This document shows, one piece after another, positions 15,835-25,333 of a stretch of DNA of 64,000 nt. A program made the position numbers and the translations under genes. This stretch comes from Modestobacter marinus (GTDB taxonomy: Bacteria; Actinomycetota; Actinomycetes; Mycobacteriales; Geodermatophilaceae), in assembly GCF_011758655.1 (NCBI RefSeq), contig NZ_JAAMPA010000003.1, forward strand, positions 62,001 through 126,000. The letters run 5' to 3'. The notes under the pieces were generated by a model. It made no database searches. It saw only the letters and a list, made by a program, of their open reading frames with translations, and had not been told where the DNA came from. How positions within the stretch are numbered: the first letter of the stretch is position 1; the number at the start of each line of letters is the position of its first letter.

Positions 15835-17640
15835 TCACCCGTCGCCGGTCGGGCGGGCCGGCCCCGGGGGGCGCGGGCGGTCCTCCGGGTGGAGCCGCAC
15901 CGCGATCAGGGCGACGTCGTCGGCGACGCTCGCGGGGACCAGCCGGGCCAGCAGGGTGTCGCACAGCTCGTCCACCGGCCGCCGGCCGAGGTCGGCGACC
16001 GCTGCCTGCAGCGCGGCCAGGCCCTGGTCCAGGTCCGCGCCGCGCCGCTCGACGAGGCCGTCGGTGTAGAGCAGCAGGGTGGCGTCGTCCGGCAGCGCGG
16101 CTTCGTGGCCGGCCCGGACGGCGTCGGCGGAGACGCCGAGCATCAGGCCGGGCCGGGTGTGCAGCACCGTGCTCGTGCCGTCGGGGGCCAGCAGCAGCGG
16201 CGGGAGGTGCCCGGCGCTGGCCCACCGCAGCAGGCGCGTCGCGCCGCCCGGCAGGTCGGGCCGCCGCTCGATCCGGGCCAGCACCGCGGTGGCGAGGGTG
16301 CTGACGTCGAGGCCGCGTGCGGTCTGCTCGACCCGGCGCAGGACGGCGGGGAGGTCGCCGCCGCCGTCGTAGGCCAGGGCACGCATCAACCCGCGCCACT
16401 GGCCCATCGCCGCGGCCGCGCGGCTGTCGTGGCCGACGACGTCACCGATCACCACGACCGTGGAGCCGTCGGGCTGCCGGAAGGCGTCGTACCAGTCGCC
16501 GCCGACCTGGGCGCCGTGCGCGGCCGGCTGGTAGCGGACGGCGACGTGCAGGTGGTCGGGCTCCGGTGGCGGGGTGAGCAGCGCCTGCTGCAGCCGGTCC
16601 GACAGCGCCCGCTCCTGCGCCGCCTGCTCCTCGAGCCGGCGCAGCTCGGCGGCCTGCTCGGCGGCGGCCCGCCGGTCGGTGAGGTCGCGGAAGGAGACGA
16701 CGACACCGGTGACGGCGCCGTCCTCGATCGTGGGGACGGCGACCAGCTCGACCGGCACCGGGGTGCCGTTCCTGCGCCAGAACACCTCGTCGTCGGCGGT
16801 CACCGGGACGCCGGTGCGCAGCGCGCGCCAGATCGGGCACTCCTCGCGCGGGTACGGGGAGCCGTCGTGGCGGCGGCCGTGGATGAGGGCGTGCTGCTCA
16901 CCGCCCAGCTGCTCCGCGCGGCTGTGGCCGGTGATCCGGACGGCGGCCGGGTTGACGAACTCCACCCGGCCGTCGGTGTCCAGCCCGTAGATGCCGTCCG
17001 CGGTGTTGGCCAGCACCTTCTCCGAGAGCTCGAGCGCCCGGGACAGCTGCGCCTCGACCGCGCGCAGGTGGGCGACGTCGGCCGAGCGGGCCGCGTCCAG
17101 CCGGCGCAGCGCCTCGGCCTCCTCCTGCGCGGCGGTGGCCCGGGCGGCGGTGCGGGCGGCGGCCAGCCGGTCGGTGACGTCGGTGCCGTTGGGCAGCAGG
17201 TAGGCCGTCCCGGTGGCCTGGTCGTGGACCAGCTGCAGGGTCAGGTCCAGCGTCCGCTCGCTGCCGTCGGCGTGGAACCAGGGGGTCTGGGCGCGCACCG
17301 GGGCGCCGCCGGCGGCCACCTCGGCGCACCAGGCGCGGACCCGGTCGGCCACCGCGGTGCTCCCGCTCCACCAGCCGGTGGCCCAGAACGGCCGGCCGAC
17401 CTGCTCGGCCGGCGCGAGGCCGCTGCCCTCGAAGGCCTGCCGGTTGGCGGCGAGCAGGGTGCCGTCGGTGCGGCAGATCGCCAGCAGCGCGAGGGTCGTG
17501 TCGTCCAGGGCGCGGAACCAGGCCGGCGCGCCGCCCACGGCGACGGCGCCGTCGGCCGGGAGGCCGGGCTGGGGGTGGTCGATGACGGCTCCTGGTCGGG
17601 GTGTCGCGGGGTGTCTGCCGGCGTGCTCGACGACGAGCAT
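15835..17640 (-). CDS. PAS-PAS-SpoIIE PP2C phosphatase
   Basis: A 601-residue cytoplasmic regulator. Two PAS-type sensor domains occupy about residues 40-165 (ICRTDGTLLAANRQAFEG) and 210-340 (LDTDGRVEFVNPAAVRITG). A helical linker with heptad-like QAAELRRLEEQAAQER follows, then a SpoIIE/RsbU-type PP2C domain at about 365-590 with GGDWYDAF, GDVVGHDS, YTDGLVERRG and DDVALIAVRL, the Mg/Mn-binding aspartates. It should dephosphorylate an anti-anti-sigma factor in a partner-switching module. The ATG at 17640 is preferred; the longer frame would run through the neighbouring hydrolase gene. It is the first of two such phosphatases in the window. Confidence 0.9.
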   Translation of the reverse strand: MLVVEHAGRHPATPRPGAVIDHPQPGLPADGAVAVGGAPAWFRALDDTTLALLAICRTDGTLLAANRQAFEGSGLAPAEQVGRPFWATGWWSGSTAVADRVRAWCAEVAAGGAPVRAQTPWFHADGSERTLDLTLQLVHDQATGTAYLLPNGTDVTDRLAAARTAARATAAQEEAEALRRLDAARSADVAHLRAVEAQLSRALELSEKVLANTADGIYGLDTDGRVEFVNPAAVRITGHSRAEQLGGEQHALIHGRRHDGSPYPREECPIWRALRTGVPVTADDEVFWRRNGTPVPVELVAVPTIEDGAVTGVVVSFRDLTDRRAAAEQAAELRRLEEQAAQERALSDRLQQALLTPPPEPDHLHVAVRYQPAAHGAQVGGDWYDAFRQPDGSTVVVIGDVVGHDSRAAAAMGQWRGLMRALAYDGGGDLPAVLRRVEQTARGLDVSTLATAVLARIERRPDLPGGATRLLRWASAGHLPPLLLAPDGTSTVLHTRPGLMLGVSADAVRAGHEAALPDDATLLLYTDGLVERRGADLDQGLAALQAAVADLGRRPVDELCDTLLARLVPASVADDVALIAVRLHPEDRPRPPGPARPTGDG

Positions 17641-17678
17641 GCCGGGGCCCACCGACGATCGGTGCGGACGGGGGCCGG

Positions 17679-18524
17679 TCAGCGGCCGGGCGTCCCCGCC
17701 GCGCGCACGTGCGCGGTCACCAGCTCCGCGGTCCGCTCGGCGGCGAGCTCGGGGACCCAGTGGCCGACGTCCTCGAGGACCTCCAGGGCGTAGGGGCCGG
17801 CGACGAACCCGGCGGTCGCCTCGGTGGCGGCTCGGCCGAGGAAGGGGTCGCGGGCACCCCAGACGTGCAGGGTGGGCACGCGCACCGTGCCCACCGGGGT
17901 GCCGCCGGCCAGCGGCAGCGCCCGGTACCAGTTCAGCGCGGCGGTCAGCGCCCCCGGCTCGCGCATCCGCGCGACGTAGCGGTCCACCAGGTGTTCCGGC
18001 AGCCCGCCGGAGCGCAGCGTCCGGCGCAACACCGCGCCCCGGCCGGCCAGCAGCACGGCCTCCGGCACGGCGGGCAGCTGGAAGGCGCCCACGTAGGCCG
18101 ACCGCACCGCCTGGTCGCTGTGCCCCAGCGCCTGGCTCATCGCCGCCGGGTGTGGCACCGACAGTGCGGTCAGCGTGCGCACCCGCCACGGGTGCCAGGC
18201 GGCCAGGGCCCACGCCGCGATGCCTCCCCAGTCGTGGCCGACGACGTGCGCGCTGGGCAGGCCGGCGGCGTCCAGCAGCGCCAGGACGTCGTCGACGACC
18301 GCCCGCAGCCGGTAGGCCGACCGCCCGGCCGGCCGGGCGCCGGGGGAGTAGCCGCGCTGGTCGGGCGCGAGCGTGCGCAGCCCGGCCGAGTGCAGGGCCG
18401 GGCTCACCCGGTCGAAGGCGCCGGCGTCCTGCGGGAAGCCGTGCAGCAGGACGACGGGCTCGCCGTCGGCCGGCCCGGAGTCGCGGACGTCGAAGACCAG
18501 CTCGCCGTGGCGGAAGGTGTCCAT
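17679..18524 (-). CDS. Alpha/beta hydrolase, epoxide-hydrolase-like
   Basis: A 281-residue alpha/beta hydrolase. The oxyanion motif is HGFPQ, the nucleophile Asp is in GHDWGG, the second acid is in GARDPF, and the catalytic His in VGHWVP. An Asp nucleophile followed by Trp is typical of epoxide hydrolases and haloalkane dehalogenases; the cap region contains tyrosines suited to epoxide opening (VDRYVARM, NWYRALPL). Cytoplasmic, with no signal peptide. It lies just upstream of the PAS-SpoIIE gene on the same strand, 38 bases apart. The substrate is unknown. Confidence 0.88.
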   Translation of the reverse strand: MDTFRHGELVFDVRDSGPADGEPVVLLHGFPQDAGAFDRVSPALHSAGLRTLAPDQRGYSPGARPAGRSAYRLRAVVDDVLALLDAAGLPSAHVVGHDWGGIAAWALAAWHPWRVRTLTALSVPHPAAMSQALGHSDQAVRSAYVGAFQLPAVPEAVLLAGRGAVLRRTLRSGGLPEHLVDRYVARMREPGALTAALNWYRALPLAGGTPVGTVRVPTLHVWGARDPFLGRAATEATAGFVAGPYALEVLEDVGHWVPELAAERTAELVTAHVRAAGTPGR

Positions 18525-18578
18525 GCTCAGCTCACTGCCCGCTCCGCGCGCCCCTCACGCGGGCGCCGGACCGTGCCG

Positions 18579-19031
18579 TCAGGAGGCGTCCGGGTCGATC
18601 AGCGCGAGACCGGAGGCCGGGTCGTGCCGGCGCTGCAGGTGGGTCGCCCCGGTGGTGACCACCACCTCGAGGGTCGGCCGGGTCACCGCACGCAGCAGGT
18701 GCCCGCCGACGGTGGACCCGTCCCGGCGGCCGCAGACCACGTGCGCGTGCACCTGCCAGCCGCCCTCCCCGTCACGGGTGACGTCGCCGGCCAGGGTCAG
18801 CACCTCGACCTGGTCGGGCACCGGGATCTCGACGTACTCCTGCGCGTCCAGGTCGTACCAGCCCAGCGTCGCCGAGGAGAAGGCGCCGATCGCGGTGAAG
18901 GAGCTGCCCGGCAGGTCGTTCTCCTCGGCCCAGCCGGTGAGCCCGGCCAGGACCTCGTCGCCGGTGTCGAACACCACGGCGTGCTGCCGTGGCGGGCCGT
19001 CGGTGAGCAGTCGCGTCCGCACCCGCCTCAC
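18579..19031 (-). CDS. PPC/DUF296 domain protein
   Basis: A 150-residue soluble protein forming a single PPC (plant and prokaryote conserved, DUF296) domain. Characteristic pieces are VVFDTGDEVLAGLTGWA, the FTAIGAFSSATLGWYD core, and the metal-site-like HAHVVCGRRDGSTVGGHLLR. Bacterial members are trimers of unknown function, some binding DNA or metal. GTG start at 19031, with a second possible start a few codons on. It is transcribed away from the TPP-enzyme operon; the 214 bases between them hold that operon's stress-type promoter. Confidence 0.85.
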   Translation of the reverse strand: MRRVRTRLLTDGPPRQHAVVFDTGDEVLAGLTGWAEENDLPGSSFTAIGAFSSATLGWYDLDAQEYVEIPVPDQVEVLTLAGDVTRDGEGGWQVHAHVVCGRRDGSTVGGHLLRAVTRPTLEVVVTTGATHLQRRHDPASGLALIDPDAS

Positions 19032-19179
19032 CCGCCCGGCCGGGCGATCGGTGCGCTCTCGGGCGGCGGGGGACCGTGCTCGCGGTACCGGTGTCCGGGC
19101 ATGGCGACGGCCTCCCTGTCGTGATCCAGGTCACCTCCACCGTACGCGCCGGGGCCGGCCCGATTCCCGGCCGCTCGTC

Positions 19180-19204
19180 GTTTCCGCTCCCGGGTCAGGG
19201 GTAG
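19180..19204 (+). promoter_or_regulatory. SigB/SigF-type promoter candidate
   Basis: GTTT at 19180, a 15-base spacer, then GGGTAG at 19199. This is a close match to the actinobacterial general-stress sigma consensus (GTTT, 14-17 bases, GGGTAT/C). It sits 41 bases upstream of the ATG of the TPP-dependent oxidase. Confidence 0.6.
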
Positions 19205-19245
19205 GCGGTCGGAGGACGATGACGTCGACGCGAGGGGATCTCGCC

Positions 19246-21033
19246 ATGAGTCGCACGGTCGCTGACGTCCTGCTGGACCGACTCCACGAGTGGGACGTCG
19301 AGAAGGTCTTCGCCTACCCCGGGGACGGGATCAACGGGATCCTGGCCTCCTTCGGCAAGCAGGACGACCTGCAGTTCATCCAGTCCCGGCACGAGGAGAT
19401 GTCCGCCTTCGAGGCGGTCGGCTACGCCAAGTTCACCGGCCGGGTCGGCGTCTGCCTGGCCACCTCCGGCCCGGGCGCCATCCACCTGCTCAACGGGCTG
19501 TACGACGCGAAGCTCGACCACGTGCCGGTCGTCGCGATCGTCGGGCAGACCGACCGCAGCGCCATGGGCGGTTCGTACCAGCAGGAGGTGGACCTGCTGT
19601 CGCTGTTCAAGGACGTCGCCCACCACTACGTGCACGTGATCAACGTGCCCGAGCAGCTGCCCAACGTCCTGGACCGGGCCATCCGGACCGCGATGGCCGA
19701 GCACGCCCCGACGGCGATCATCATCCCGGCCGACGTGCAGGAGCTGGAGTACAGCCCGCCGACGCACGAGCACAAGATGGTGCCCTCCAGCCTGGGGCAC
19801 ACCTCCTCCCCGACGGTGCTCCCGGACGACGCCTCGATCCGCGCCGCCGCCGACCTGCTGAACGCCGGCGGGAAGGTCGCCATGCTGGTCGGCCAGGGTG
19901 CCCGGGGGGCCCGAGCCGAGGTGGTCGAGGTCGCCGACCTGCTGGGCGCCGGGGTGGCCAAGGCGCTGCTGGGCAAGGACGTGCTCCCCGACGACCTGCC
20001 GTTCGTCACCGGGTCGATCGGGCTGCTGGGCACCCGCCCGACCTGGGACATGATGAAGGACTGCGACACCCTGCTGACGGTCGGCTCGAACCTGCCCTAC
20101 AGCGAGTTCTTCCCCGAGTACGGCCAGGCCCGCGCCGTGCAGATCGACCACGACGCGAAGTACATCGGGATGCGCTACCCCTACGAGCTGAACCTCGTCG
20201 GTGACGCGGCGGCCACGCTGCGCGCGCTGATCCCGTTGCTGGAGCGCAAGCAGGACCGGTCCTGGCGGGAGGGCATCGAGGACGGCGTCCGGCGGTGGTG
20301 GGAGACCGTCCACATGCGGGCGATGACCGACGCCGACCCGGTCAACCCGATGCGGCTGTTCTGGGAGCTGAACGACCGGTTGCCCGGCAACGCGATCGTC
20401 ACCGCGGACTCCGGGTCGGCGGCGAACTGGTACGCCCGGCACCTGCGGTTCGGCCCCGACAACCGGGGTTCGCTGTCCGGCACGCTGGCCACGATGGGCC
20501 CCGGCGTGCCGTACGGCATCGGCGCCAAGTTCGGCCACCCGGACCGGCCGGTCATCGCCTTCGTCGGGGACGGCGCCATGCAGATGAACGGCATGGCCGA
20601 ACTCCTCACCATCTCCCGGTACTGGCAGGAGTGGACCGACCCGCGGCTGGTCGTGGCGGTGCTGCACAACAACGACCTCAACCAGGTGACCTGGGAGATG
20701 CGGGCGATGGGCGGGGCGCCCAAGTTCGCCGACTCGCAGACCCTGCCCGACGTCTCCTTCGCCGCCTTCGCGCAGGGCCTCGGCTTCGAGGGGATCACCG
20801 TCGACGACCCGGCCCAGGTCGGGCCGGCCTGGGACCGCGCGCTCTCGGCGGGCCGGCCGGCGGTCATCGACGTGATCTGCGACCCCAACGTCCCGCCGAT
20901 CCCGCCGCACGCGACGTTGGACCAGATGACCGAGACCGCCAAGTCGCTGTTCAAGGGCGACGAGGACGCCTGGGGAGTGGTCAAGCAGGGCGCCAAGACC
21001 AAGATCCAGGAGTTCCTGCCGCACCGGAGCTGA
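19246..21033 (+). CDS. Thiamine-pyrophosphate-dependent oxidase/decarboxylase (PoxB-like)
   Basis: A 595-residue three-domain TPP enzyme. The N-terminal domain has the cofactor-activating Glu in SRHEEMSAFEAVGYA and the AYPGDGINGIL start. The middle domain is FAD/nucleotide-type (about 195-330). The C-terminal domain carries the TPP/Mg motif GDGAMQMNGMAELL and the NNDLNQV loop. Closest in layout to pyruvate oxidases and acetolactate-synthase-like proteins; a pyruvate:quinone oxidase role is likely but not proven. The ATG at 19246 with GAGGGG eight bases upstream is preferred over an ATG at 19219. First gene of an operon with the FAD/Fe-S protein three bases downstream. Confidence 0.88.
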   Translation: MSRTVADVLLDRLHEWDVEKVFAYPGDGINGILASFGKQDDLQFIQSRHEEMSAFEAVGYAKFTGRVGVCLATSGPGAIHLLNGLYDAKLDHVPVVAIVGQTDRSAMGGSYQQEVDLLSLFKDVAHHYVHVINVPEQLPNVLDRAIRTAMAEHAPTAIIIPADVQELEYSPPTHEHKMVPSSLGHTSSPTVLPDDASIRAAADLLNAGGKVAMLVGQGARGARAEVVEVADLLGAGVAKALLGKDVLPDDLPFVTGSIGLLGTRPTWDMMKDCDTLLTVGSNLPYSEFFPEYGQARAVQIDHDAKYIGMRYPYELNLVGDAAATLRALIPLLERKQDRSWREGIEDGVRRWWETVHMRAMTDADPVNPMRLFWELNDRLPGNAIVTADSGSAANWYARHLRFGPDNRGSLSGTLATMGPGVPYGIGAKFGHPDRPVIAFVGDGAMQMNGMAELLTISRYWQEWTDPRLVVAVLHNNDLNQVTWEMRAMGGAPKFADSQTLPDVSFAAFAQGLGFEGITVDDPAQVGPAWDRALSAGRPAVIDVICDPNVPPIPPHATLDQMTETAKSLFKGDEDAWGVVKQGAKTKIQEFLPHRS

Positions 21034-21036
21034 GCC

Positions 21037-24000
21037 GTGGCCACCACCGACCTCCCCGACCCGCGCAGCGTGTGGCCGCGTCCCGCCGGAGGGCGGGACG
21101 TCGACGTGGCCGCGCTCGAGGGCGACCTGGCCCGCCGGGTCCACGGCGAGGTGCGCTTCGACGCGGCCACCCGGGGCGCGTACTCCACCGATGCCTCGAA
21201 CTACCGCACCCCGCCGCTGGGCGTGGTCGAGCCCCGCACGGTGGAGGACGCGGTCGAGGCGGCGGCGGTCTGCCGCGAGCACGGGGTCCCGCTGCTCTCC
21301 CGCGGCGGCGGGACCAGCCTCGCCGGCCAGACCACGAACGCCGCCGTCGTCCTGGACTGGAGCCGGCACTGCAACCGGCTGGAGTCGGTGGACGTCGAGG
21401 GTCGCACCTGCGTCGTCGAGCCGGGCATGGTGCTGGACCACCTCGACGACCGGCTGGCCGAGCACGGGCTGACCTGGGGTCCGCAGCCGGCCACCCACTG
21501 GACCTGCACGGTCGGCGGGATGATCGGCAACAACTCGTGCGGGTCGTCGGCGCAGGTGTACGGCAAGGCCGTGGACAAGGTGTCCCGGCTGGAGGTCCTC
21601 CTCGCCGACGGCACCCGGATGTGGGTGGGCCCGACGCCGGACGAGGAGCACGCCCGGATCGTGGCGGCCGGTGGCCGGCGCGCCGAGCTCTACGCGGGCC
21701 TCCGCCGGCTGCGGGACGAGCACCTGGCGCGGATCCGCACCGCGTACCCGCAGATCCCGCGGCGCGTGTCGGGCTACAACCTGGACTCGCTGCTGCCGGA
21801 GAACGGCTTCGACCTGGCCCGGGCCCTGGTCGGCAGCGAGGGGACGCTGGTGACCGTGCTGCGCGCGGAGCTGCTGCTCTCCGAGCTGCCCGGGCACCGG
21901 CGGCTGGTCGTCCTCGGGTACCCGGACGTGGTGACCGCCGGCCGGGAGGTCACCCGGGTGCTGCCCTGGCGCCCGCACCGGCTGGAGGGCGTCGACGACG
22001 TGCTGCGCCGGAACCAGGCCGAGGAGGGGATGAACCCGCGGGCGCTGGAGAAGCTGCCCGAGGGGGGCGGCTGGCTGCTCGTCGAGCTCGCCGACGACGA
22101 CCCCGACGAGCTCGGCCGGCGGATGGACGGGCTGGTCGCCGACGTCTGCTCGGCACCGGAGCCGCCGTCGGTGCTGGTGCTGGAGGACCCCGAGGAGCAG
22201 GCCGACCTCTGGGCGTTCCGGGAGGCCGGGCTCGGTGCCACGGCGCACCCGCCGAGCGGGCGCAACACCTGGCCCGGCTGGGAGGACTCCGCGGTGGCGC
22301 CGGAGGACCTGGGGCCCTACCTCGCGGATCTGCACGACCTGCTGGACCGGCACGGGCTGACCCCCGCGTCGATGTACGGGCACTTCGGGCAGGGCTGCGT
22401 GCACCTGCGCATCCCGTTCGCGCTGGGTGCCCCCGGCGGCGCCGCGGGCTACCGGTCCTTCCTGGAGGAGGCCGCGGACCTGGTCACACGCTACGGCGGC
22501 TCGCTGTCCGGCGAGCACGGTGACGGCCAGGTCCGGGGTGAGCTCCTGGGGAGGATGTTCCCGCCGGAGCTGATCGGCGCGTTCGAGCAGGTGAAGCGCC
22601 TCTTCGACCCGGAGAACCGGATGAACCCGGGCAAGGTGGTCGCCCCCCGGCCGCTGGACGCCGACCTGCGGCTCACCACCGCCTTCCCCGCCTGGGAACC
22701 GGAGGTGGTCTTCGGCTACCCCGAGGACGGCGGCTCCTTCGCGCAGGCCGCCGCCCGCTGCGTCGGCGTCGGCAAGTGCCGCGCGACGCTGGGCGAGGGC
22801 GCCGAGGGCGCGGTGATGTGCCCGAGCTACCAGGTGACCGGCGACGAGGTGCACTCCACCCGGGGGCGGGCCCGGCTGCTGTTCGAGATGCTCCGCGGCG
22901 ACGTCATCCGGGACCGGTGGCGGTCCACCGCCGTCCGGGACGCCCTGGACCTCTGCCTGGCCTGCAAGGGCTGCAAGAGCGACTGCCCGGTCGACGTGGA
23001 CATGGCGACCTACAAGGCCGAGTTCCTCTCCCACCACCACGCCGGCCGGCTGCGCCCGCGCACCCACTACTCGCTGGGCTGGCTGCCCCTGGCGGCCCGC
23101 CTCGCGGCGCTGGCGCCCGGGGTGGTCAACGTCGCCACCCAGACCCCCGGGCTGCGCCGGCTGGTGCAGGCCGTCGGCGGGATCACCCCCGAGCGGGAGC
23201 TGCCGCTCTTCGCCTCCCGGCGGTTCACCCACTGGTACCGGGAGCGCGGACCCCGGGGGGACGGCCGGCGCGGCGAGGTGCTGCTCTGGCCGGACACCTT
23301 CACCGAGTTCTTCCACCCGGCCATCGGCCGGGCGGCGGTGACGGTGCTGGAGGACGCCGGCTTCCGGGTGCGGCTGCCGGAGCAGGAGCTGTGCTGCGGC
23401 TTGACCTGGATCTCCACCGGCCAGCTGGGCGTGGCCTCCCGGGTGCTGCGCCGCACGGCGCAGGCGCTCGGCCCCGCAGTGCGGGACGGGGTGCCGGTGG
23501 TCGGGCTGGAGCCCAGCTGCACCGCGGTGTTCCGGGCCGACGCCCCCGAGCTGCTCCCCGGGGACGACGACGTGCGCCGGCTCGCCGAAAGCACCCGCAC
23601 CCTCGCCGAGCTGCTCGCCGAGCGGGCGCCGGACTGGGCCCCACCGGCGGCGGAGCGGGCGGCGATGGTGCAGACCCACTGCCACCAGCACGCGGTCATG
23701 GGCTTCGACGCCGATCGCGAGCTGCTGGCGAAGGCCGGGCTGGACGCCGACGTGCTGGACTCCGGCTGCTGCGGGCTCGCCGGGAACTTCGGCTTCGAGC
23801 GCGGTCACCACGAGGTCTCCATGGCCTGCGGTGAGCAGGTGCTGCTCCCAGCCGTGCGGGACGGCGACCCCCGGTCGGTGGTGCTCGCCGACGGCTTCAG
23901 CTGCCGCACCCAGATCGAGCAGGGCGGCACCGGGCGGCAGGCGGTGCACTCCGCCGAGGCGCTGGCCGGCCTGGTCGAGGGGGCGCGGCTGGCCGAGCAC

Positions 24001-24126
24001 CCCGAGCAGGTGCTGGCCGACCGCCCCCGACCGCCCGGCCGGGCCGCCCAGGGCGCGGCGCTGCTCGCCGTGGCCGGGCTGGGGTGGGCGGCGGCGAGCA
24101 GCGGACTGCGGCGGGTGCGCGGCTGA
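21037..24126 (+). CDS. FAD-linked oxidase / Fe-S heterodisulfide-type fusion (D-2-hydroxyacid dehydrogenase-like)
   Basis: A 1029-residue fusion protein. Residues 45-240 form a PCMH-type FAD domain (RGGGTSLAGQTTNAAV, GMIGNNSCGSSAQVYG). The FAD-linked oxidase C-terminal domain extends to about 540, ending near EHGDGQVRGELL. A ferredoxin-like module follows with CVGVGKC near 573 and CLACKGCKSDCP near 640. Two CCG cysteine-rich domains carry CCGLTW near 786 and SGCCGLAGNFGFE near 911. This is the architecture of YdiJ/D-2-hydroxyglutarate or D-lactate dehydrogenases that send electrons through Fe-S clusters. It has a GTG start, and its stop overlaps the next gene (TGATG). The substrate is unproven; the TPP partner suggests a 2-oxo/2-hydroxy acid. 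Confidence 0.9.
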   Translation: MATTDLPDPRSVWPRPAGGRDVDVAALEGDLARRVHGEVRFDAATRGAYSTDASNYRTPPLGVVEPRTVEDAVEAAAVCREHGVPLLSRGGGTSLAGQTTNAAVVLDWSRHCNRLESVDVEGRTCVVEPGMVLDHLDDRLAEHGLTWGPQPATHWTCTVGGMIGNNSCGSSAQVYGKAVDKVSRLEVLLADGTRMWVGPTPDEEHARIVAAGGRRAELYAGLRRLRDEHLARIRTAYPQIPRRVSGYNLDSLLPENGFDLARALVGSEGTLVTVLRAELLLSELPGHRRLVVLGYPDVVTAGREVTRVLPWRPHRLEGVDDVLRRNQAEEGMNPRALEKLPEGGGWLLVELADDDPDELGRRMDGLVADVCSAPEPPSVLVLEDPEEQADLWAFREAGLGATAHPPSGRNTWPGWEDSAVAPEDLGPYLADLHDLLDRHGLTPASMYGHFGQGCVHLRIPFALGAPGGAAGYRSFLEEAADLVTRYGGSLSGEHGDGQVRGELLGRMFPPELIGAFEQVKRLFDPENRMNPGKVVAPRPLDADLRLTTAFPAWEPEVVFGYPEDGGSFAQAAARCVGVGKCRATLGEGAEGAVMCPSYQVTGDEVHSTRGRARLLFEMLRGDVIRDRWRSTAVRDALDLCLACKGCKSDCPVDVDMATYKAEFLSHHHAGRLRPRTHYSLGWLPLAARLAALAPGVVNVATQTPGLRRLVQAVGGITPERELPLFASRRFTHWYRERGPRGDGRRGEVLLWPDTFTEFFHPAIGRAAVTVLEDAGFRVRLPEQELCCGLTWISTGQLGVASRVLRRTAQALGPAVRDGVPVVGLEPSCTAVFRADAPELLPGDDDVRRLAESTRTLAELLAERAPDWAPPAAERAAMVQTHCHQHAVMGFDADRELLAKAGLDADVLDSGCCGLAGNFGFERGHHEVSMACGEQVLLPAVRDGDPRSVVLADGFSCRTQIEQGGTGRQAVHSAEALAGLVEGARLAEHPEQVLADRPRPPGRAAQGAALLAVAGLGWAAASSGLRRVRG

Positions 24127-25259
24127 TGCCCGGGAGCCGTGCGAAGCGCCGCGGGGCGCCGTCCGACCCGCGGGTCGACGCCCTGGAGGTCGCCGTCTAC
24201 CGGCTGCCCACGGACCGCCCGGAGGCGGACGGCACGCTGAGCTGGGACGCCACCACCGCCGTCGTCGTGCACGCCTCCGGCGGCGGCGTCACCGGGGTCG
24301 GGTGGACCTACGCCGACGCCGCCGCGGCGACGGTGGTCCGCGGTCTGCTCGCCGGGGTGGTCCTCGGCTGCCCGGTGCTCGACCCGCCCGCCGCGGCGTC
24401 GGACATGGCGCGGGCGGTCCGCAACGCGGGCGCGCCGGGTCTGGTGGCGATGGCGATCTCGGCGGTCGACGTCGCCCTGTGGGACCTGAAGGCGCGACTG
24501 CTCGACGTTCCGCTCACCGGCCTGCTGGGTGCCGTGCGCGCCGACGCCGCGGTCTACGCCAGCGGCGGCTTCACCAGCTACGACGACGCCACCACCCGCG
24601 ACCAGCTCGCCGGTTGGCTGGCCCGCGGCCACGACCAGGCCAAGATCAAGATCGGGGAGTCGTGGGGGACGGCCGTGCCCCGGGACCTCGCCCGCACCCG
24701 GCTGGCCCGGGAGGTGCTGGGGGACGACGCCGCCCTGCTCGTCGACGCCAACGGCGGCTACACCGCCAAGCAGGCCGTCCGGGTCGGCGGGGAGCTCGAC
24801 GACCTCGGCGTCGTCTGGTTCGAGGAGCCGGTCTCCTCCGACGACCTGGCCGGGCTGCGGCTGGTCCGGGAGCGCCTCGACTGCGACGTCGCCGCTGGGG
24901 AGTACGGCGCCCGGCTGCCGGACTTCGCGGCACTGTGCGGCGCGGGGGCGGTCGACTGCCTGCAGGTGGACGCCAGCCGCTGCGGCGGCGTGACCGAGTG
25001 GCTGCGCGCCTGTGCCGTGGCCGCCGGGCACCAGCTGGAGGTGTCGTCGCACTGCGTGCCCGCCCTGCACGCGCACCTGGGGCCGGCGACGCCGAACCTG
25101 CGGCACCTGGAGTGGTTCCACGACCACGAGCGCTTCGAGCGCCGGCTCTTCGACGGGGTCGTCGAGCCGGCCCACGGCCGCGTCCGGCCGCCGGCCGACG
25201 CCCCCGGCCTGGGGCTGACGGTGCGCAGCCAGGACGTCGAGGACCTCCGCATCGGCTGA
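24126..25259 (+). CDS. Enolase-superfamily enzyme (mandelate racemase/muconate lactonizing type)
   Basis: A 377-residue member of the enolase superfamily. The N-terminal capping domain runs to about 140. The barrel carries the KIKIG lysine pair (KxK), metal ligands in LVDANGGY (Asp), WFEEP (Glu) and AAGEYG (Glu), and the C-terminal SSHCVP histidine. KxK with a final His is the set of the mandelate racemase subgroup acting on acid sugars or 2-hydroxy acids by proton abstraction next to a carboxylate. The start overlaps the upstream FAD/Fe-S gene, implying one catabolic route for a hydroxy- or sugar acid. The exact substrate is unknown. Confidence 0.9.
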   Translation: MPGSRAKRRGAPSDPRVDALEVAVYRLPTDRPEADGTLSWDATTAVVVHASGGGVTGVGWTYADAAAATVVRGLLAGVVLGCPVLDPPAAASDMARAVRNAGAPGLVAMAISAVDVALWDLKARLLDVPLTGLLGAVRADAAVYASGGFTSYDDATTRDQLAGWLARGHDQAKIKIGESWGTAVPRDLARTRLAREVLGDDAALLVDANGGYTAKQAVRVGGELDDLGVVWFEEPVSSDDLAGLRLVRERLDCDVAAGEYGARLPDFAALCGAGAVDCLQVDASRCGGVTEWLRACAVAAGHQLEVSSHCVPALHAHLGPATPNLRHLEWFHDHERFERRLFDGVVEPAHGRVRPPADAPGLGLTVRSQDVEDLRIG

Positions 25260-25333
25260 CCGCGGTCACCGGTGCGGCCCGGCGCCCGCGGACCTCGCGG
25301 GCGCTCCACCGGAGGAACGAGGAGGGACCACAG

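Noticed and set aside
14737-17793. A 1018-codon plus-strand frame
   Set aside because: It runs through the antisense of an epimerase and a PP2C phosphatase with clear motifs; its own translation has no domain-like sequence.
19195-24000. A 1601-codon open frame on the minus strand opposite the TPP oxidase and FAD/Fe-S genes
   Set aside because: It is antisense to two well-supported enzymes and its translation is low-complexity (Gly, Arg, Val, His, Asp), typical of GC-rich shadow frames.
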